From NCBI GenBank assembly GCA_905221605.1, contig CAJNDS010001458.1:374001-438000 (forward strand): DNA of 64,000 bases. The letters run 5' to 3'. The stretch comes from Symbiodinium natans. Lineage: Eukaryota > Sar > Dinophyceae > Suessiales > Symbiodiniaceae. Below the pieces are notes generated by a model. The model made no database searches. It was not told the origin of the DNA and saw only the letters and a program-made list of their open reading frames with translations. Shown piece by piece: positions 21,798 through 32,608 of this stretch; positions within the stretch are counted from its first letter, which is position 1, and each line of letters starts with the position of its first letter. The position numbers and the translations under genes are program-made.

Positions 21798-22020
21798 ACC
21801 CTAAACCCGAAACCCTCAACCCTAAGCCCCGGCTGAGGGAGTTTGAGGGTTCAAGGGGGGTCTTCGTCTTGCCCCAAACCCTAAACCCTAAACCCTAAAC
21901 CATAAACCCTAAGCCCTAAACCCTAAAAACCCTAAACCCTAACCCGTAAACCGTAAACCGTAAACCGTAAAACCTAAACCCCAAACCCTAAACCTTAAAC
22001 CCCAAAACCTCAAACCCTCA
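21798..22020 (-). repeat. Long variant-rich ITS
   Basis: C-strand blocks with a homogeneous run of four CCGTAAA units (about 21,946-21,971) and CCCCAAA variants, interrupted at 21,825-21,875 by unique DNA. Confidence 0.85.
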
Positions 22021-22163
22021 TTTGGGTGTGGGGGATCCTGGTGGCCAAGACCCCAAACAAAAACCCCAAAAAACTAATACTTAGGGTTTAGGGTTTCGGG
22101 TTTAGGACCCTAAACCACTAAACCCCTCAACCCGAAAGCCCCAAACAAGCTCACTCCCTACCC

Positions 22164-22241
22164 AATCAACAAAGGCCCTAAACCCTAAACCCTAAACCCT
22201 AAACCCTAAACCCTAAACCCTAAACCCTAATCAACAAAGGC
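22164..22241 (-). repeat. ITS with perfect 13-bp flanking direct repeat
   Basis: AATCAACAAAGGC at 22,164-22,176 and 22,229-22,241 brackets a nearly pure CCCTAAA array (22,177-22,228). At least 11 bp of the direct repeat cannot be telomeric. Best read as a target-site duplication. Confidence 0.9.
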
Positions 22242-22331
22242 GGAGAGTCAGCTCCATGCGCAGCTCCGCGTCCATCTCACCGACCTGCGCGGCTCTTCTT
22301 CGGAGTCTTGATGGGCTCCTTCCCAAATTAC

Positions 22332-22432
22332 TAGGGTTTAGGGTTTAGGGTTTAGGGTTTCGGGTTTAGAGTTTAGGGTTTAGGGTGGGTCGAGTCTAGG
22401 GTTTAGGGTTTAGGGTTTGGGGTTTAGGGGCT
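22332..22432 (+). repeat. Two adjoining ITS blocks
   Basis: G-strand arrays either side of a GGGTCGAGTC spacer, mainly perfect units. Confidence 0.9.
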
Positions 22433-22811
22433 TAGGCGTTAGGATTTGAAAGGTCAAACTTCAGGATCATTTCTGCTTTGAAGCCATCCTTCATCAACTC
22501 CTGGACGGTCACGCGGTCGTGTGGGCAGGTCTCCAACAGAGGACGCTAAGTTCGAGTCCTACACGGGTCTGCACACCCTAAACCCTAAACCTTGAACCCT
22601 GAACCTTAGAGTTAAACCCTATAACCCTACAACCCTCCAAAGCTACATTTGGATGCAAAAGCAACACCCGTCGTGGGAAGCCTCTTTCGTACGTATAGTA
22701 AGGCACGAGAAGGCCGAAATTCTCGTGCTTAAGCCCCTCCCCCCCCCCGCCCAGGGCCCAAGGCTCTATGAATCCTTCAAAACCCCCCAAACCCTGGAAA
22801 CCGTCTAGAAA

Positions 22812-22985
22812 CCTTTTCTTTCTCTCTCTCTCTCTCTCTCTCTCTTTACATATATATATATATACACCTATATGAATATGCACACAGATTCTTACACACA
22901 CACACACATATATATATATACACACATATACATATTTGTAATATGAGACATATATATATATATATATGTATATACACACATATCT
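22812..22985. repeat. CT, TA and CA microsatellites
   Basis: A (TC)n run at about 22,818-22,846, (TA)n at 22,850-22,863, (CA)n at 22,895-22,908 and further (TA)n to 22,970. It forms the left border of the C-rich region. Confidence 0.9.
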
Positions 22986-22994
22986 ATATGTATC

Positions 22995-25850
22995 CGCCGA
23001 CCCCTAGGGGGGCGGCGTCAGTGAAGACCCATTGCCCCTACCACCTACTCCACCCCATCCAAAGCTCGACCGGCCCCCAGTGCATGCCCGCCCGCTTGCC
23101 CTACCCCCACCACCCACGCACCCCGCCCCCCGCTCCTTCCCGCCCCCCGCTCCTTCCCTTGCCCAAGCCCCCCACGCACCCCGCCATGCTTCTCATGGAC
23201 CCATGCCTCCTCCCAGTGCATGCCCGCCCGCTTGCCCTACCCCCACCACCCACGCATCCGCCCTTCCCGCTCCGCAATACTCCGTCGCTTGCCCAAGCCC
23301 CCCCACGACCCCGCCATGCTCTCATGGAACCCATGGCTCCTGGTCCCATTCTTCATCCCAAGCTCGACCGGCCCTGGCCGCCCGCTTGCCCTACCCCCAC
23401 CACCCACGCACCCCGCCCCCCGTCCATCCGCCCTTCCCGCTCCGCATACTCCCCCCCTTGCCCAAGCCCCCCACGCATCCCGCCATGCTTCTCATGGACC
23501 CATGGCTCCTGGTCCCATTCTTCATCCCTCCTATTTATGGCCCCTGCTCCACCCCCACCCCCAACCCCCACCCCCACCCCGCACGCACCCGGCGGGGCTG
23601 CTCCTGGCCCCAGCTCCGCCTACTCCCCTCTGGCCCATGCTCCCACTCTCCATCCACCCCTCATGGACCCAGCTCCCTACCCCTTACCCCTCATGCACCC
23701 ATGCCTCTCATGGACCCTTATGGTCCAGAACCCAAGCAGGTGGCTTCTCCGCCCCCACCCCCACCACCTCTACCCTTCCCGCTCCGCATACTCCCCCCCC
23801 AAGCCCCCACGCACCCCGCCATGCTTCTCATGGACCCACGGCTCCTGGTCCCATTCTTCGTCCCTCGACCTGCATGGCTGCTAATGCTGGTCAAAAAAAT
23901 GGCCCCTGCTCCACCCCCACCCCCAACCCCCACCCCACCCCGCACGCACCCTGCCACCCCCAACCCCACCCCCACCCCCACGCACCCACACTTCCAACCC
24001 CCACCCCCACCCCCCCACGCACCCCGCCCGCCACTGGACCCCTGGCTCCTGGCCCCATTGGCTCATGGTCCACGGCCCATGGATGTGGCTTCTCAGCTGA
24101 CTTTAAAGGCCCCAGTGCATGCCCGGGCCCTCCGCCCGCTCCGCCACTCTCCTTTGGCCCATGCTCCCACTCCCGCCATGCTTCTCATGGACCCAAGCCC
24201 CCCACGCACCCCGCCATGCTTCCGCCCGCTTGCCCTACCCCCACCACCCACGCACCCCGCCCCCCGCCCATCCGCCCTTCCCGCTCCGCATACTCCTTCC
24301 CTTGCCCAAGCCCCCCACGCACCCCGCCATGCTTCTCATGGACCCATGGCTCCTGGTCCTTCATCCCAAGCTCGACCGGCCCCCAGTGCATGGCCGCCCG
24401 CTTGCCCTACCCCCACCACCCACGCACCCCGCCCCCCGTCCATCCGCCCTTCCCGCTCCGCATACTCCCCCCCTTGTCATGGTACGGCCCAATGGCTGTG
24501 GCTTCTCCGCTGACTGCCCGCTCTGCCCTCCGCCCTTCCAGCTCCGCCTACTCCCCCCTTGGCCCATGCTCCCACTCTCCATCCCATCCGCCCTTCCCCA
24601 CGCACCCCGCCATGCTTCTCATGGACCCATGGCTCCTGGTCCCATTCTTTATCCTTGACCTGCATGGCTGCCGATGCTGGTCCGAGCAAACTCCCCCCTT
24701 GCCCAAGCCCCCCACGCACCCCGCCATGCTTCTCATGGACCCATGGCTCCTGGTTCCATTCTTCATCCCTCGACCTGCATGGCTGCCAGTGCTGGTCAAA
24801 AAAATGGCCCCACCCCCACCCCCAACCCCCACCCCCACACCGCACGCACCCTGCCACCCCCAACCCAACCCCCACCCCCACCCCCACCCACACTTCCAAC
24901 CCCCACCCCCGCCCCCCACCCCGCCCCCACATGGACCCCTGGCCCATTGGCTCATGATCCCACGGCCCATGGATGTGGCTTCTCAGCTGACTTTCAAGGG
25001 GCCCTCCGCCCGCTCCGCCCGCTCCGCCCGCTCCGCCCTGCCTACTCACTCTCCTTTGGCCCATTCCCACTCTCCATCCCCTTGACCTACCCCTCATGGA
25101 CCCAGCTCCCTACCCCTTACCCCTCACACACCCTGCCCCATGCCCCTCATGCACCCATGGCTCCTGGCCCCATGGCTCCCCTCCACCCCTACCCCCACCA
25201 CCCACGCACCCGCTCCCCGCCCATCTGCCCTTCCCGCTCCGCATACCCCACCCTTTCCACTTCCAACCCCCACCCCCACCCCCCACCCACCCCGCCCCCC
25301 TACTGGACCCATGGCTCCTGGCCCCATTGGCTCCTGGTCCCATTCTTCATCCCTCGACCTGCATGGCTGCCAGTGCTGGTCCTTCACCCCTGCTCCCCAA
25401 CCCCCACCCCCATACCGTACGCAACCCCCACCCACACTTCCTCCACCCCCACCCCCAACCCCCACCCCCACACACCCCACCCTTTCCACACTTCCAACCC
25501 CCCCCGCCCCCCCACTGGACCCATGGCTCCTGGCCCCATTGCCTCCTGGTCCCATTCTTCATCCCTCGACCTGCATGGCTGCCAATGCTGGTCCTATATA
25601 TGGCCCCTGCTCCACCCCAACCCCCAACCCCCACCCCCATACCGTACGCACCCTGCCACGCCCAACCCCCTGCCCCGCCGCCTGTGCTTGTCATGGGCCC
25701 GCCCCCCACTGAACCCATGGCTCCTGGCCCCATTGGCTCATGGTCCACGGCCCATGGATGTGGCTTCTCAGCTGACTTTAAAGGGCCCCAGTGCATGCCC
25801 GGGCCCTCCGCCCGCTCCGCCCGCTCCGCCCGCTCCGCCCGCTCCGCCAT
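22995..25850. repeat. C-rich composite tandem repeat, 2.9 kb
   Basis: Recurring modules: GCTTGCCCTACCCCCACCAC; CATGCTTCTCATGGACCCAT; GCTCCTGGTCCCATTCTTCA; CGACCTGCATGGCTGC; and ATGTGGCTTCTCAGCTGACT. The last recurs at about 24,076, 24,968 and 25,753, giving a higher-order period of about 0.8-0.9 kb. Nearly all G is on the minus strand. Several long Pro/His/Ala-rich frames (up to 621 codons) are open in overlapping frames on both strands because the modules lack T-A-rich stop codons. They have no domain and I do not call them genes. Confidence 0.9.
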
Positions 25851-25874
25851 ATCTATATATATATATATATACAT
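25849..25874. repeat. (TA)n microsatellite
   Basis: ATATCTATATATATATATAT closes the C-rich region. ATATCTATAT also occurs at its left border (about 22,980). Confidence 0.9.
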
Positions 25875-27480
25875 AATCCGCGGCCGGAGCCCACAGTGCC
25901 TTGGCCCCCCTTGGAGGGGGTCGGCGGCACTGGCGGTAGCCATTAAATCGGGCAGCGCGAGGTCCCCAAAGGACCGAGCAAATGCGGACCTTCCCGGGAA
26001 TAGCCTTGCTGGCCTCTGGCCCTCTGCGAAGCAGAATTTCAGGCCTAGCGGCACGGGCCGGCCCCCGCCCCCCACAGCACGAAACCTTGAACCTTGGCAC
26101 TGTCTTCTCTTTCCCGTGTCTTTGTCCTCTCCTTCTCTCTGTCTCTCTTTCTCCTGCCTTCGCCCCCCCTCCCTCCCCCCCCTCCCCCCCCCGGCGCTCG
26201 CGCGCGCGCGCGCACCCGCATCAGCAGCATCAGTGGGGTTGGTTTGGGGGCCTTAAAAGCATTCTATGCATGCGTTTTGCCTTCGAAAAACCTTCAGAAA
26301 ACGCTGTAAACACGTGTTTTTGGGCCTGGGAAGCCTTTTGGAACCCAGGAAAGGGAGCATCATGAGCATCAGCGGCCTCCCCCAGGCCATCCAAAACCCC
26401 CTTAAACACGCCGATTGTATGTGCTTGAACCCTTGCGTGCCCACGAAACCCCCAAAAGCAAGACCCCGAATGCCCTTAAGGGCATTTGGGGTCCTGCTGT
26501 TCGGGTGTTTTGTAGGCACGAAGCCGTTCGAGCGCGTAAAATGAGCGATTTTAGGGGCGCCTTTACGTGGACCCACAAAACACTCGGTATTTACGAGGTT
26601 TTCTGCTGTTGGAACCCCCCCCCAAACCGAGCATCATGAGCATCAGCTGGGTCTCTGGGCCGTCGGCCCGGACCCCCCCACGAAGCCCATGAGAAGCGAT
26701 GGCTCGATGATGCGCCCGGACCCCGCGCATCAGCAGCATCAAGACCCCCCCCGGACGTGGGTTTCGATGATGCGCACTTTGGGGGCGGGTCAAGGGCAAC
26801 AGGGGTGGGGGTCGGAGGCACGCGTGAAAAACCTCATAAAAACACGGTATTTATGGTGATTTCAGCGTTTTTCAGCGTTTTTTACTGCCTTGGGGCCGCG
26901 GGCCAGGGCTGCTGATGCTCATGATGCTCGCCTGGTTTTGGGCTTCCGGTACCCCCCCCAAACCTTGAAAAACGTGGTTTCGGCCTGGCGCGCGCCCCAT
27001 GTGAAAAGCTAGGGTCGATGATGCGCGCCTGTGTGGGTTTAATGGGGTGCTGCGGGTGTTTTGTGGCCTCGGTTTTTCGTAAAAAACCATGGTTTTTACG
27101 TGGTTTTCGTGCTTTTCGCACCACCGTGTGTTGCGTCCCCTTGGATGCCGTTTTGGAGGCCTCCCGAAGGGCCCCGCGCGAATTTGAAGCAATGTTGGGC
27201 GGGGTCGGCGCCTCGGGCGCTCGCCCCTTAAAGCTAGCGCTTTAGTGCGACGCGGGGGCCGGATTAGGCCGGACGCCAGTGCCGCCGACCCCCGCGTGCC
27301 GCCGGTGAACGGTTTTTTTTTCGTGGTTTTTTGCGTCGCCACGGAGGCCCCCAGAGGGCGCGCATCATGAGCATCAGCGGGTCCAGCCCGGGACCCCAGG
27401 CGCGCATCAGGAGCATCAGCGGCTCCCGGGGAGGGACCCCGGGGGCGCATCAGGAGCATGATGCCCCCCTAAGGGCGGGC
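25875..27480. other. GC-rich ITS-free island with GCATCA-spacer-GCATCA motifs
   Basis: No telomeric repeats, many CG dinucleotides, and a CG run at 26,198-26,212. A bipartite motif GCATCA-N3-GCATC(A) occurs at about 26,218, 26,357, 26,631, 26,728, 27,362, 27,406 and 27,447, and inverted at about 26,909. TCGATGATGCGC occurs at about 26,704, 26,765 and 27,014. Minus-strand frames such as 26,872-27,459 are open because of composition. No gene is recognised. Confidence 0.65.
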
Positions 27481-27514
27481 ATAAGCGACGTGTCTCAGCC
27501 CGGGGCTAGGAAAA

Positions 27515-27680
27515 AGGGAGTTTAGGGGCCTTATAAAGTGCTTAGAAACTTTAAGGGAGTCTAGGAGCCTCAAACGAGTTTAGGGGCCTGAAAATGCTTA
27601 GAAACTTTAAGGGAGTTGAGGAGCCTCGAACGCTTAGAGATTTTAAGGGAGTTTAGGGGCCTCAAAATGCTTAGAAACTG
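27515..27680. repeat. Minisatellite, ~35-57 bp units
   Basis: GCTTAGAAACTTTAAGGGAG followed by TYKAGGAGCCTC and, in some units, GAGTTTAGGGGCCT. About three and a half units. The GTTTAGGGG core may be telomere-derived. Confidence 0.8.
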
Positions 27681-27869
27681 CTCGCCCCGCGCTTCTGCCT
27701 GCGCTGCCCGCCCATGGGCGCAGCCCCTTAAAATATAGAAATATACATGGCTTTCATAAGTTTTTACAACCCGTTTGTCGGTGATCGGCTCTGACACTCT
27801 CGGGCTCGAGCCAACTTGGCCAAGCCCGTGTTCAAGTGGCCACCCACCTCCTCCACAGCGCGGTTGAGG

Positions 27870-27925
27870 TGGTTCAGGGTTTAGGGTTTTAGGGTTTAGG
27901 GTTTAGGGTTTAGGGTTTAGGGTCA
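27870..27925 (+). repeat. Interstitial telomeric repeat
   Basis: About seven TTTAGGG units. It is the first ITS after a gap of about 5.2 kb. Confidence 0.95.
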
Positions 27926-28422
27926 GGCTCGTGGAGCTCGATATTTGAGGTTTGGGGTTTGTTAAGGGCTCCGAGGGTTCAGGGTATAGAGGTCTAGAAA
28001 CCGAACCCTGATCGAAGAATCTGATGAGACTTTTGGGGTGTTGGGTTTAGGAGGCCAAAGAGAATCCCATGGGGTCTTGCAGCAAACCTACACGAAGAGT
28101 AGGCTTTGGGGTTCTGGATCAAGGCAGGGTTGGTGAAGGGCTTTGGGGTTTAGGCGCTAAGCCCTAAACCCCAAACCCGGAACTAGGCATTTTAGGGTTC
28201 TCAAAGGCTTCGGGCCCGAGGCTGTAATTTAAGCATAACAGCAGAAATTGGCTTTCAGGGTTCAGGCTTCAGGGTTCGGGCTTCAGGGTTCGGGCTTCAG
28301 GCTTCAGGGTTTAGGGTTCACCCCACGTCTGGGTGCCTGCGACGCCGTGGAGTGGCCCGCAGGGGTGATGCGGCCGCTGGCCCTGGAAGGCAGTGCGCTG
28401 GTCACTTCTGGTACACGGCTTC
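27926..28422. other. Unique DNA with telomeric palindrome
   Basis: TTTGGGGTTTAGG meets CTAAACCCCAAA at 28,142-28,176 as a near-perfect hairpin. TTCAGGCTTCAGGGTTCGGG words at 28,255-28,318. No gene seen. Confidence 0.6.
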
Positions 28423-28535
28423 CTAGACCCAGGAGAAACCTCTAGGAATCACGAAGGTGCCCTTTTTGGTTTTCAGGGGATTATAAGGGAACCCCAACCC
28501 TAAAAAAGGAAATAAGGGACTACTCCGGGTCCTAG
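28423..28535. mobile_element. F7 inverted-repeat element, copy 1
   Basis: CTAGACCCAGGAGAAAC faces GACTACTCCGGGTCCTAG. The centre contains GTGCCCTTTTTGG and GGATTATAAGGGAACCCCAA, shared with 47,653-47,764 and partly with 35,508-35,617. Confidence 0.7.
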
Positions 28536-28894
28536 TTTCCCAGTAGCCCAAGCATTCTGGCGCTTGAGGCTTTAACGCTTAGGGTTTGCGGCTTTGTTTT
28601 TTTTTTTTGGGGGTGGGGGGGGGGGAAGGGGTTATAAGGTTGCACTTGCAAGGGTATATGCACATGTTTATAGCTACAAGCAAACCTGACCCCCAAGAAA
28701 GGATGTGGAGGTAGCACTCTGCCAATTCCTGCATTGGCTTGATTGTGTGTGGGCGCATTTTGGTCTCTATCTAGGGTTCGAATCTGATCTTCGTTTGCTG
28801 CATTTATTTGGGACTAGGGCCGTAGACCCTAAACCCTCAACCCTAAATCCGAAGCGTAACCATCCCTACTCTCCCCTGAAGAGGTTCACGGTTT
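28536..28894. other. Unique DNA, no gene seen
   Basis: T- and G-homopolymers at 28,595-28,625 and one short ITS at 28,827-28,847. Confidence 0.6.
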
Positions 28895-28972
28895 CAGTGG
28901 ATCGATCTCCCTAAACCCTAAACCCTACACCCTACACCCTAAACCCTAAACCCTAAACCAGTGGATACATCT
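28895..28972 (-). repeat. ITS with 14-bp flanking direct repeat
   Basis: CAGTGGATCGATCT (28,895-28,908) and CAGTGGATACATCT (28,959-28,972) agree at 12 of 14 positions and bracket about seven telomere units. None of the direct repeat is telomeric. Confidence 0.8.
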
Positions 28973-29571
28973 AGCCGGCTAGCCAACTCTGCAGAAAGGT
29001 TACAAGGGTCCTCTCGCATAAGGGTTTAGGGACCCTAAACCCGAAACCCCAACCCCTAACCCCCGCTCCCCCCCCTCCCTCAAGCTACCCCGCAACTGCC
29101 GCCCAGGCTCTGGCTGCGGTTGCTTTTGGCGCCGATTGACATGTCGAGCAGACCTACTTGCCGCCCAGGGGAGAGGAGTTGAGGACGCAGGGGTTTCGGG
29201 TTTAGGGCTAGGGTGCTCAGCACTTTTTGGAGAAACGGGGGTCTGCAAGGCAGCCTTGCCTTTTTTCAGGCAAGTGAAACTCCACATTGCTACGCCCCAA
29301 CTCATGAAATCCAGTACTACGACCCATCTTCAACCTCTGCCAAAATACAGGCCCACACGCTGATGTCACCCTTAAAGAGGCCACATTTTTGGGGAGAAGG
29401 TCGGGGCATTGGATCTCGAAACCTGCCTCTTCGCCCCGACCCAGCTCTCCCGAGGCACATTCTACGTCCTGAACAGCGTGTCCTGGGGAAACCTTCACCC
29501 ACCCAAGACACTAACAGACCTAAAGCAAGTACAGTGCTCCCAACAGGTTGGGGCAATTGAACATGTAGGGT
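28973..29571. other. Unique DNA, overlapping open frames, no assigned gene
   Basis: 29,213-29,560 (plus) and 29,217-29,498 (minus) are both open. Neither has a recognisable motif and they cannot both be coding, so I leave them uncalled. Confidence 0.5.
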
Positions 29572-29698
29572 GACCCTAAACCCTAAACACCTCAACCCTG
29601 AACCCTGAACCTGTAAATCGTTAATCCCTAAACTAAACCCCCAAAACCCTAAACCCAAAACCCTAAAACCTAAAACCCTAAACCTTAAACCCAAACCC
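29572..29698 (-). repeat. Degenerate ITS
   Basis: CCCTAAA mixed with CCCTGAA, CCCAAAA and longer units. It looks old. Confidence 0.85.
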
Positions 29699-29823
29699 TG
29701 AAAGTTCAGACGAGGAGGCCCAGGTTCATGCCGTGGTCAGAGCCGACCTTGGCGTGCAGCGTTAGGGGGGGGGGGGGGGGGAGGAGGTTCATGTAGAAAC
29801 CAAGACAAGATAAGGGATACCTT

Positions 29824-29893
29824 AAACCCTATAAACCCTATAAGCCCTATAAACCCTATAAACCCTATAAACCCTATAAACCCTAAAAGCCGT
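29824..29893 (-). repeat. Array of 10-mer variant CCCTATAAAC
   Basis: AAACCCTATA repeated about six times: a telomere-like word lengthened by TAT and then amplified. A poly-G run (29,766-29,781) lies just before it. Confidence 0.8.
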
Positions 29894-30056
29894 AAACCCA
29901 GGGTCCTTCTGAAGCGTCCCTCATCCTTAACAAGCCGCAAGGTAACCCGTGATCAGCCTTAACGAAGGGAGTATGATCTGTGGCTTATTTTGGGCGGGCA
30001 TGCGCGCGCGGAACTATCGACGATCTGGGCTTCAGGTTTTCGGGGTCTTTGGCAGC

Positions 30057-30107
30057 CCTAAACCCTAAACTCTAAACCCTAAACCCTAAACCCTAAACCC
30101 TAAACCC
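30057..30107 (-). repeat. Interstitial telomeric repeat
   Basis: Seven units with one CTCTAAA. Confidence 0.9.
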
Positions 30108-30707
30108 TTGCGCCAAGGGGCTCGAAGTCGGTGCAGGGTTCGGGGCTCGGGGCATCTGTGGGGCACGGCCACCCCTACGATTGAGGTAGGGTGCACCATG
30201 CTTCAGACTGCAGGCTGATCATGGGTTTTTACTACGCCCCTATATTACCCCCCTAGGTTAGGCTTCACTATCCCTAAATAAGCTTAACTATGGGGGGGAT
30301 GGAGGGGAGCCTTTGAGCTGAGGGACCTAAAACCTCAAGGACAAGACCCTAAAGTGCAGGAAGCTGTCGGCCAGAGGGCCGAGGTGATTCGGGATTCCAG
30401 CCGTTTCTCCGTCTCCTCGATGGATGCCTTGCGAAGTTTGGGGGGGGCCTTGGGGGGTTTGAGGTTTTGGGCCTAGGAATCAGGCTTTAGGAGTTCCGCC
30501 CCTAGAGCCCCTAAATCTTAAAGTTCACACGGCCGTTTGTTCTCCTCAACAACCCACCTGACGAGGACTACCAAGGGTTTGAAAGTTGGAAGAGGTAGGC
30601 CCAAAGCTCCAAAACCCTAGACCCAAACTCCTACCCAAAACCCATCGTTTTTGGCAGTGTAGGCTTTTTCGGGCTGCATAGGAGGTTTAGGGTTCAAGGT
30701 TTAAAGT
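30108..30707. other. Unique DNA with F5-like fragment
   Basis: TACTACGCCCCTATATTACC and CCCCTAGGTT (30,229-30,260), then TATCCCTAAATA, resemble one arm and loop of the F5 hairpin at 37,928. The other arm is mostly lost. Confidence 0.5.
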
Positions 30708-30793
30708 CTTGGTAACCAGTAACCATGTTTTTGCGGTTGTAAGGGAGCCTTGAAACAAAAAGAGGCGCAAAAGGGTAGCACTGGGCCACCAAA
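30708..30793. mobile_element. F3 inverted-repeat element, copy 1
   Basis: CTTGGTAACCAGTAACC at the left and AGCACTGGGCCACCAAA at the right. Internal GGGAGCCTTGAAACAAAAAG is shared with 47,883-47,979. An ITS begins at its right end. Confidence 0.65.
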
Positions 30794-30890
30794 GGTTTAG
30801 GGTTTAGGGTTTAGGGTTTAGGGTTTAGGGTTTAGGGTTTAGGGTTTAGGGTTTAGGGTTTAGGGTTAGGGTTTAGGGTTAGGGTGTAGG
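30794..30890 (+). repeat. Interstitial telomeric repeat abutting F3
   Basis: About thirteen TTTAGGG units with a few 6-mers. It starts at the end of an F3 element. Confidence 0.95.
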
Positions 30891-31784
30891 GTCGAGGGTC
30901 TACGGCTTAGGACTTACCACAAGCTCGACGCACAGCGAAACCCCAAGTCAGCTTTTAGGCAGGGTGACCCATTGGAGTGCGGTTTCGGGTGTATGCTAGT
31001 TAATTCTCATCCAGTGGGGGTGCCAACAATTTTTAAGGTCACCGGCTCACCACCGAATGGCTCCTATAACAATCACTGCCAATGCATACTTCTAAAATAG
31101 TGTCCCTAACACAGATTCCTGAAACCGTAAACCCTCACCAAGTCCCGGCATTCTACCTGAGGGCAGGGCCGAGGCAGCCTTTGCAATGCTCTCCATCAGG
31201 CGGTTCACCTTCCCAAAAGGGTTCGTTTCCCATGACTAGGGTTAAGGGTTTAGGGCTTAGGGCTTCTTAGGGTTCAGGGATGAGGGGATGAGAAGTGGAG
31301 GAGTTGAGGGCTTAAGGGGGCTGAGGGTTTTGGATTGCTTTGCATTATTGCCTGACATGCGCCAAATATGGGTCGCGAGTGGTCCCTCACATGCCTCTTC
31401 TATGTCATATCTCCCCTAAAACCCTCAACCCTTACCACCAAAACCCAACATCCTAAACCCTAAGCCCTGAACCCTAAACCCTGAGCCTCCAACGACAAAT
31501 TTTGCACCTTGCACGTTCAGCCCGAACTCGCTAGCTGAGCAAGCTCGGGGGCTTGGCTCGGTTTCGGTTTAGGGCTTAGGGTTTAGGGTGTAGGGTCTAG
31601 GGTTTAGGGTCTAGGGTCTAGGGTTTAGGGCTTGGGGCTTGGGGTTTGAATTTTGGGGGTTAGTCCAAAACCCCGCTAACCCTGATCACACGTTGCCCGG
31701 AACAACGAACAGAAACAAGAGCGATGGCAATGCAAAACATCAACGCGCTTCGTGGCAGCACGAACCTGGGGTGAGGGGGGGCCC
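30891..31784. other. Unique DNA with ITS block
   Basis: G-strand array at 31,565-31,645 with GTCTAGG variants and C-strand words at 31,440-31,480. No gene seen. Confidence 0.6.
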
Positions 31785-31879
31785 TTGGGATGTCCCCATG
31801 ATACTAACAGTCCTTAAGAGGGATTATAGTACCCCCTATCTTAAGGACTGACTGTTAGTATAGGGGGGAACATCCCAAA
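31785..31879. mobile_element. F1 MITE, copy B, with perfect 8-bp target duplication
   Basis: Begins TTGGGATG, ends CATCCCAAA. The arms pair through ATACTAACAGTCCTTAAG and its complement, leaving a 20-nt centre. GGGGGCCC flanks it on both sides (31,777-31,784 and 31,880-31,887). An 8-bp duplication fits hAT-like and some other DDE transposases, but no transposase is present here. Confidence 0.8.
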
Positions 31880-32263
31880 GGGGGCCCTTCAAAAGCTACA
31901 CTTCGTTGGGTCATACGGGGCTACATAGGGATGAAGGCCCAAAGAACCTCAAAGTCATCCTCAAAACCCGTAAACCGTAAACCCTAAACCCTAAACCCTA
32001 ACCCCTAAAAACTCTAACCGAACCGACCAGGGAAGGCAGCCTCGGCTAGGGCCGCACAACGCTCGCTCCGCTCCTGGCGGTTTGTGCTCTAAACCCTTGC
32101 TTTTAGGGTCTTGGGGTTTAGGGTTTAAGAACCCACGGCTTGGGAGCTCTAGAGGTAAGTCTGAAACTCTCTCGGGAAAGGCGCCAGAACTAGTTTCTGG
32201 GAACACTTCGTGAGCGTAAGCGAAACCAAAGCGCAACAGATCTCAATGCTCATAGCCAGTTCT
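31880..32263. other. Unique DNA with short ITS
   Basis: C-strand block at 31,974-32,008 with CCGTAAA units, and a GGGTTTAAG word at 32,117. No gene seen. Confidence 0.6.
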
Positions 32264-32355
32264 AGTAGTAGTACTACTACTACTACTCCTCCTACTACTA
32301 CTACTACTACTACTACTACTCCTACTACTACTACTAATTACTACTGCTACTACTG

Positions 32356-32388
<33 letters not shown>

Positions 32389-32455
32389 ATTACTACTACT
32401 ACCACTCCTACTACTAGTACTACTACTACTACTACTACTACTACTGCTACTACTG

Positions 32456-32497
<42 letters not shown>

Positions 32498-32540
32498 ATT
32501 ACTACTACTACCACTCCTACTACTACCACTCCCACTACCA

Positions 32541-32608
<68 letters not shown>
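32264..32608. repeat. (TAC)n microsatellite, about 345 bp
   Basis: TAC/ACT triplets with interruptions CTCC, AATT and TGC that recur in the same order (about 32,335-32,395 and 32,450-32,520), so segments of the array were themselves duplicated. Confidence 0.95.

Noticed and set aside
22520-22572. B-box-like AGTTCGAGTCC
   Set aside because: The T-stem cannot form (CTAAG against CCTAC).
22943-26256. Long open frames of 313 to 621 codons in the C-rich region
   Set aside because: Several frames on both strands are open at once, all rich in Pro, His and Ala. The openness follows from tandem modules that lack stop codons. No domain, splice logic or codon bias supports any one frame.
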